A stretch of 64,000 nt of DNA from Serinicoccus chungangensis (lineage in GTDB: Bacteria > Actinomycetota > Actinomycetes > Actinomycetales > Dermatophilaceae), in contig NZ_LQBL01000008.1 in assembly GCF_001483745.1 (NCBI RefSeq), positions 51,467-115,466 of the forward strand. The letters are read 5' to 3'. Positions 60,266-64,000 of this stretch are shown piece by piece (within the stretch, counting starts at the first letter, position 1; each line of letters begins with the position of its first letter). Below the pieces are notes generated by a model. That model was not told the DNA's origin and did no database searches. It was given only the letters and a program-made list of their open reading frames with translations. A program made the position numbers and the translations under genes.

Positions 60266-61552
60266 ATGGATGTGCTCTGGGGCATCGGCGGCATGGCAGC
60301 CCTCATCGGGCTGGCCCTGCTGCTCTCGACGAACCGACGGGCGGTGCGCTGGCGCACCGTGCTCGCGGCGCTGACGATCCAGGTCGTCTTCGGCGTCCTC
60401 GTCCTCTACTGGTCCTGGGGGCAGCGCGCGCTGGAGCAGGTGTCGCTGGGCGTGCAGGCGGTCATCAACTCCGCCAACGCCGGCATCGAGTTCCTCTTCG
60501 GGCCGGTGCTGCCGCAGGGCGAGGACGCCGGCTCGGTCTTCGCCTTCCAGGTGCTGCCGGTCATCATCTTCTTCGCCTCGCTGACCGCGGTGCTCTACCA
60601 CTTCAAGATCCTGCAGTTCGTCGTCGAGCGCCTCGGCTCGGCGCTCGGCTGGGCGCTGGGCACCCGCAAGGCGGAGTCGGTCAACGCCGCGGCCAACATC
60701 TTCGTCGGGCAGACCGAGGCGCCGCTGGTCATCCGCCCCTACCTGCGCGGTCTCACCACCTCCGGGCTCTTCGCGGTCATGGTGGGCGGCCTGTCGACCG
60801 TGGCCGGCTCGGTGCTCGTCGGCTACTCGCTGCTCGGCGCGCCGCTGGAGTACCTCATCGCCGCCTCGTTCATGGCGGCACCCGGCGCGCTGCTCATGGC
60901 CAAGCTCGTGCTGCCGGAGGAGGTCGACGACGTGCCGCCGGAGGAGGAGGGCGAGGCGGCCGCCGCGGACGAACCGGCCGACGAGAGGGCGACGTCGACG
61001 GGCGACGAGGACGACGACGAGCTCGAGGGTATGGAGTACCGCAACGTCATCGACGCCGCCGCCTCGGGCGCCGCGGACGGGCTCAAGCTCGCGCTCAACA
61101 TCGGCGCGATGCTGCTGGCGTTCATCTCCCTCATCGCGCTGGTCAACCTGCTCATCGGCACGGTCGGCGGGTGGTTCGGGGCGCCCGACCTCACCTTCGA
61201 GCAGCTCCTCGGCTACGTCTTCGCGCCGCTCATGACCGTCATCGGCGTCCCGTGGGGCGAGGCGACCAGCGCCGGCAGCTTCGTCGGGCAGAAGGTCGTC
61301 GTCAACGAGTTCGTGGCCTTCTCCAACTTCGCGCCGGTCATCGACGAGTTCAGCCCGAAGACCGCGGCGATCGTCACCTTCGCCCTCACCGGGTTCGCCA
61401 ACCTCGGCTCGCTCGGCATCCTGCTCGGCGGGCTGGGCGGCCTCATCAAGGACCGGCGTCGCGAGATCGCCCAGCTCGGCATCCGCGCCATCCTCGCGGC
61501 CACGCTGGCCAACCTCATGAGCGCCGCGATCGCCGGCATCCTCATCGGCTAG
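60266..61552 (+). CDS. nupC: Concentrative nucleoside transporter (CNT/NupC family)
   Basis: 428 aa. The family is clear from ALGTRKAESVNAAANIFVGQTEAPLVIRPYL (with the G-Q-T-E-A-P substrate-binding loop), VMVGGLSTVAGSVLVGY and GWFGAPDLTFEQLLGYVFAPL, followed by SAGSFVGQKVVVNEFVAF and the C-terminal FALTGFANLGSLGI. It imports nucleosides by H+ or Na+ symport. An acidic cytoplasmic loop (about 225-250, rich in Glu/Asp) is longer than in E. coli NupC. Start chosen for its Shine-Dalgarno. It is followed by the mraY gene on the same strand after 116 bp containing a separate -10 box. Confidence 0.92.
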   Translation: MDVLWGIGGMAALIGLALLLSTNRRAVRWRTVLAALTIQVVFGVLVLYWSWGQRALEQVSLGVQAVINSANAGIEFLFGPVLPQGEDAGSVFAFQVLPVIIFFASLTAVLYHFKILQFVVERLGSALGWALGTRKAESVNAAANIFVGQTEAPLVIRPYLRGLTTSGLFAVMVGGLSTVAGSVLVGYSLLGAPLEYLIAASFMAAPGALLMAKLVLPEEVDDVPPEEEGEAAAADEPADERATSTGDEDDDELEGMEYRNVIDAAASGAADGLKLALNIGAMLLAFISLIALVNLLIGTVGGWFGAPDLTFEQLLGYVFAPLMTVIGVPWGEATSAGSFVGQKVVVNEFVAFSNFAPVIDEFSPKTAAIVTFALTGFANLGSLGILLGGLGGLIKDRRREIAQLGIRAILAATLANLMSAAIAGILIG

Positions 61553-61602
61553 CGACCACGGCGCGCCCCGCGAGCTCCCCGTCCGACCGGTCGCCGCGGG
61601 TC

Positions 61603-61608
61603 TAGAGT
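61603..61608 (+). promoter_or_regulatory. -10 box of the mraY gene
   Basis: TAGAGT predicts a start near 61615 and a leader of about 54 nt ending in a GGAAGGGA ribosome site. Confidence 0.4.
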
Positions 61609-61668
61609 GATCCGGCTGGGTCGCCCACGGCCCGACCGGGCCGGCGGCAGCGGGCAGGAAGGGACTCG

Positions 61669-62781
61669 ATGGTCAACGTCATGCTCGCCGGCGGGCTCGC
61701 GATGCTGCTCGCGCTGCTCTGCACGCCGCTGTTCATCCGCTTCCTCGTCCGGCGCAGCTACGGCCAGTTCATCCGGGACGACCTGACCCACCACCACGTC
61801 AAGCGGGGCAAGCCCACGATGGGCGGGGCGGTGATCATCGGGGCGGCCCTCGTGGGCTACTTCGGCTCGCACGGCGCGGTCCTGCTCCTCGACCTCACGG
61901 GGCTGATCGACGTGAGCGCCACCCCCGTCTCGGTCAACGCGCTGCTCGTGCTCTTCCTGCTCACCGGCCTGGGCGTCATCGGATTCTTCGACGACTACAC
62001 CAAGATCCGCAAGGAGCGCAGCCTCGGGCTCACCTCGGGACAGAAGCTCGTGGGCCAGACGCTCGTCACGGTCGTCTTCGCGCTCGCCGCGCTGCTCGTC
62101 GAGGACGAGCAGGGTCGCTCCCCGGCCTCGACCGCCATCTCCTTCGTCCGCGACACCCCGCTGGACCTCGCCTTCGCGGGCCCGGTGGTCGGGCTCCTCC
62201 TCTTCCTCCTGTGGTCCAACCTGCTCATCACCGGCGCCTCCAACGGGGTCAACATCACCGACGGCCTGGACGGGCTGGCCACCGGGGCCTGCACGATGGT
62301 CTTCGGCGCCTACGTGGTCATCGCGATGTGGCAGCACAACCAGGCCTGCGGCATCGAGCCCGGCTCCAACTGCTACTCCATCAGCAACGCGCTGGACCTG
62401 GCCGTGGTCGCCGCCGCGATCTCCGGGGCCTGCGCCGGCTTCCTATGGTGGAACGCCTCCCCCGCCGCCATCATCATGGGCGACACCGGCTCGCTCTCCC
62501 TCGGCGCGGCCCTGGCCGGTATGGCGATCCTCACCCACACCCAGCTGCTCCTGGTGGTCCTCGGCGGGCTGTTCGTCATCATCACGGCCTCGGTCATCAT
62601 CCAGGTCATCAGCTTCAGGACGACCGGTCGCCGGGTCTTCCGGATGGCCCCGCTGCACCACCACTTCGAGCTGCTGGGGTGGGCCGAGATCACCATCGTC
62701 ATCCGCTTCTGGATCGTCGCCGGGATCTGCGTCGCCGCCGGGCTGGGGCTGTTCTACGCCGAGTGGGTCGTCACCCTCTGA
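61669..62781 (+). CDS. mraY: Phospho-N-acetylmuramoyl-pentapeptide transferase (stand-alone copy)
   Basis: 370 aa, about ten membrane helices. All catalytic loops are present: HHHVKRGKPTMGG, the GFFDDYTKIRKE loop (D108, D109), SNGVNITDGLDGL (third Asp), GDTGSLSLG and PLHHHFELLGW. It makes lipid I by transferring phospho-MurNAc-pentapeptide from UDP to undecaprenyl phosphate. Unlike the usual mraY it is not flanked by murF, murD or ftsW, but sits between a nucleoside transporter and a quinone oxidoreductase. It may be an extra copy or the sole gene moved out of the cluster. It looks intact. Confidence 0.9.
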   Translation: MVNVMLAGGLAMLLALLCTPLFIRFLVRRSYGQFIRDDLTHHHVKRGKPTMGGAVIIGAALVGYFGSHGAVLLLDLTGLIDVSATPVSVNALLVLFLLTGLGVIGFFDDYTKIRKERSLGLTSGQKLVGQTLVTVVFALAALLVEDEQGRSPASTAISFVRDTPLDLAFAGPVVGLLLFLLWSNLLITGASNGVNITDGLDGLATGACTMVFGAYVVIAMWQHNQACGIEPGSNCYSISNALDLAVVAAAISGACAGFLWWNASPAAIIMGDTGSLSLGAALAGMAILTHTQLLLVVLGGLFVIITASVIIQVISFRTTGRRVFRMAPLHHHFELLGWAEITIVIRFWIVAGICVAAGLGLFYAEWVVTL

Positions 62782-62822
62782 GCCACCGGGCGGCCCGGCC
62801 GCGGGTCGGTCCTGCCGACCGT

Positions 62823-62828
62823 TACGTT
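62823..62828 (+). promoter_or_regulatory. -10 box of the quinone oxidoreductase gene
   Basis: TACGTT followed by 6 nt and the ATG at 62835. Confidence 0.5.
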
Positions 62829-62834
62829 GGGGTC

Positions 62835-63824
62835 ATGCGAGCGATCACCATCCCCGAGCCCGGTGAGGCCGACGCCCTCGTCCCCGCCGACGTGCCCGCC
62901 CCCACCGCCGGCGCCGGCGAGGTGCTCGTCGACGTCGTCGCCGCCGGCGTCAACCGCGCCGACGTCATGCAGCGCAAGGGCGCCTACCCGCCCCCGCCCG
63001 GTGCCTCGGAGCTGCCCGGTCTGGAGGTCAGCGGGCGCATCAGCGCCCTCGGCGAGGGCACCGAGGACGCCGGGTGGTCGGTCGGCGACGAGGTGTGCGC
63101 CCTGCTCGCCGGCGGGGGGTATGCCGAGACCGTCGCCGTCCCGGTCGGTCAGCTGCTCCCCGCTCCCGACGGCATACCTCTCGAGGACGCCGCCGCGCTC
63201 CCGGAGGTGGCGTGCACGGTGTGGAGCAACCTGGTCATGGAGGCCGGGCTGAGCGAGGGTGAGACCGTGCTGCTGCACGGCGGCTCGAGCGGCATCGGGA
63301 CGATGGCCATCCAGGTGGCCAAGGCCCTCGGCGCCCAGGTGGCGGTGACCGCCGGGTCGGCGGACAAGCTCGCGGCCTGCCGCGATCTCGGCGCCGACGT
63401 CCTCGTCAACTACCGCCAGCAGGACTTCGTCGAGGAGGTCAAGGCCGCGACCGACGGCCGGGGTGCCGACGTCATCCTCGACGTGGTGGGCGCGAAGTAC
63501 CTCCCGGACAACATCCGCGCCCTGGCCCGGGACGGCCGGCTCGTGGTCATCGGCCTGCTCGGTGGACGCACGGGCGAGCTCGACCTGGGGGCGCTCCTGG
63601 CCAAGCGTGGCCGGGTCCAGGCCACCTCGCTGCGCTCCCGGCCGCCCGAGGGCAAGGCCGAGATCGTCGCGGCCGTCCGCGAGCACGTGTGGCCCTGGGT
63701 GGCGCAGGGGCGGGTGCGCCCGCTCGTCCAGTCGCGCCACCCGCTGGAGGAGGCCGCCGCCGCGCACCGCGAGATGGAGGCCAGCCAGCACATCGGCAAG
63801 ATCCTGCTCACCGTCGTGGGCTGA
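62835..63824 (+). CDS. NAD(P)H quinone oxidoreductase, zeta-crystallin/PIG3 type
   Basis: 329 aa, with a leaderless-type start. Zinc-free MDR protein with the PIG3-type opening MRAITIPEPGEADALV, GVNRADVMQRKGAYPPPPGAS (the family's conserved block), nucleotide-binding LLHGGSSGIGTMAIQVAKALG, and the C-terminal HPLEEAAAAHREMEASQHIGKILLTV. It performs one-electron or two-electron reduction of quinones with NADPH. Third MDR gene in the window; not closely similar to the other two by eye. It is followed by short repeats to the window end. Confidence 0.92.
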   Translation: MRAITIPEPGEADALVPADVPAPTAGAGEVLVDVVAAGVNRADVMQRKGAYPPPPGASELPGLEVSGRISALGEGTEDAGWSVGDEVCALLAGGGYAETVAVPVGQLLPAPDGIPLEDAAALPEVACTVWSNLVMEAGLSEGETVLLHGGSSGIGTMAIQVAKALGAQVAVTAGSADKLAACRDLGADVLVNYRQQDFVEEVKAATDGRGADVILDVVGAKYLPDNIRALARDGRLVVIGLLGGRTGELDLGALLAKRGRVQATSLRSRPPEGKAEIVAAVREHVWPWVAQGRVRPLVQSRHPLEEAAAAHREMEASQHIGKILLTVVG

Positions 63825-63832
63825 GGACCGGA

Positions 63833-63946
63833 CCCACCCAGCGGGCCAGGCATACCGGGCGGTCCGGGCCCACCCAGCGGGCCAGGCATACCGGGCCGGG
63901 CCGGGCCGCCCGAGCGGGCTAGGCATACCCAGCGGGGGCCTGCGAG
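63833..63946. repeat. Tandem 28-bp repeat (36-bp period) carrying the GGCATACC motif
   Basis: Two near-identical units begin at 63833 and 63869, both containing CCAGCGGGCCAGGCATACCG; a third diverged unit follows around 63905-63930. Each holds one copy of the GGCATACC motif that is over-represented across the window. No gene was seen from 63825 to the window end. Confidence 0.8.
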
Positions 63947-64000
63947 GCCCTGACCGGTGCCCCCGAGACGCAAGCCTGTGCACGGGTGGGCAGCCTGTGC

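Overview
The window is very GC-rich (roughly 70-73 % by eye outside the first 4.4 kb), with many GTG starts, ATGA/GTGA-coupled operons and numerous TANNNT boxes placed 6-8 nt before the start codon (leaderless transcripts). This points to an actinobacterium. The gene set (RecBCD, an Lrp-linked branched-chain dehydrogenase, the HutF-type histidine pathway, an F420-type split-barrel oxidoreductase) fits Micrococcales, and I would guess the Intrasporangiaceae/Ornithinimicrobium-Serinicoccus area. That placement is inference only.

Layout. 1-4.4 kb: right edge of an exopolysaccharide locus with clearly lower GC (phosphotransferase-like gene cut by the window edge, Wzz-like co-polymerase with a degenerate kinase domain, Wzx-like flippase). 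4.4-7.5 kb: MDR reductase, LysE exporter, cation/proton antiporter. 7.5-11.8 kb: Lrp regulator divergent from a three-gene branched-chain 2-oxoacid dehydrogenase operon (E1a, E1b, E2). 11.8-14.6 kb: exported SGNH-like protein with cell-wall-binding repeats, divergent from an APH-like kinase. 14.8-24.9 kb: a one-carbon/demethylation regulon, comprising an FAD-GcvT dehydrogenase with its own EtfBA, a stand-alone GcvT/DmdA/LigM-type methyltransferase, a methylenetetrahydrofolate reductase and an IclR regulator. All four transcription units carry a paired 15-bp palindrome with exactly 19 bp between the boxes. Embedded in it are a VapBC module, a broken SnoaL-like gene and a beta-propeller gene. 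25-26.3 kb: CueP-like lipoprotein and dienelactone hydrolase. 26.4-35.4 kb: recC-recB-recD. 35.5-42.1 kb: lipoprotein, MacB/FtsX-type ABC transporter and its two-component system. 42.1-52.4 kb: histidine utilisation in two transcription units (M20 amidohydrolase-hutF-hutI; hutH-hutU-YjiH-type permease), which share a 17-bp element exactly 57 nt upstream of each first start codon; YbaK, Uma2 and PPOX-like genes lie between. 52.6-55.1 kb: class I glutamine amidotransferase, ASCH protein, MDR reductase. 55.2-58.6 kb: glycogen phosphorylase and a second IclR regulator. 58.5-60.1 kb: three orphan small genes, at least one of immunity-protein (YezG-like) type. 60.3-63.8 kb: nucleoside transporter, a stand-alone MraY, a quinone oxidoreductase, then short repeats.

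How the parts work together. The most interesting part is the 14.8-24.9 kb regulon. The FAD-GcvT enzyme would demethylate an N-methylated substrate to methylene-THF and pass electrons to EtfAB. The stand-alone methyltransferase would load methyl groups onto THF, and the reductase, run oxidatively, would convert methyl-THF to methylene-THF. The IclR protein probably senses the substrate. The substrate is not visible from sequence. A second genome-scale signal is the heptamer GTATGCC/GGCATAC, seen about 55 times on both strands and often forcing rare TAT or GCA codons. No rRNA, tRNA, CRISPR array, prophage or insertion sequence was recognised.
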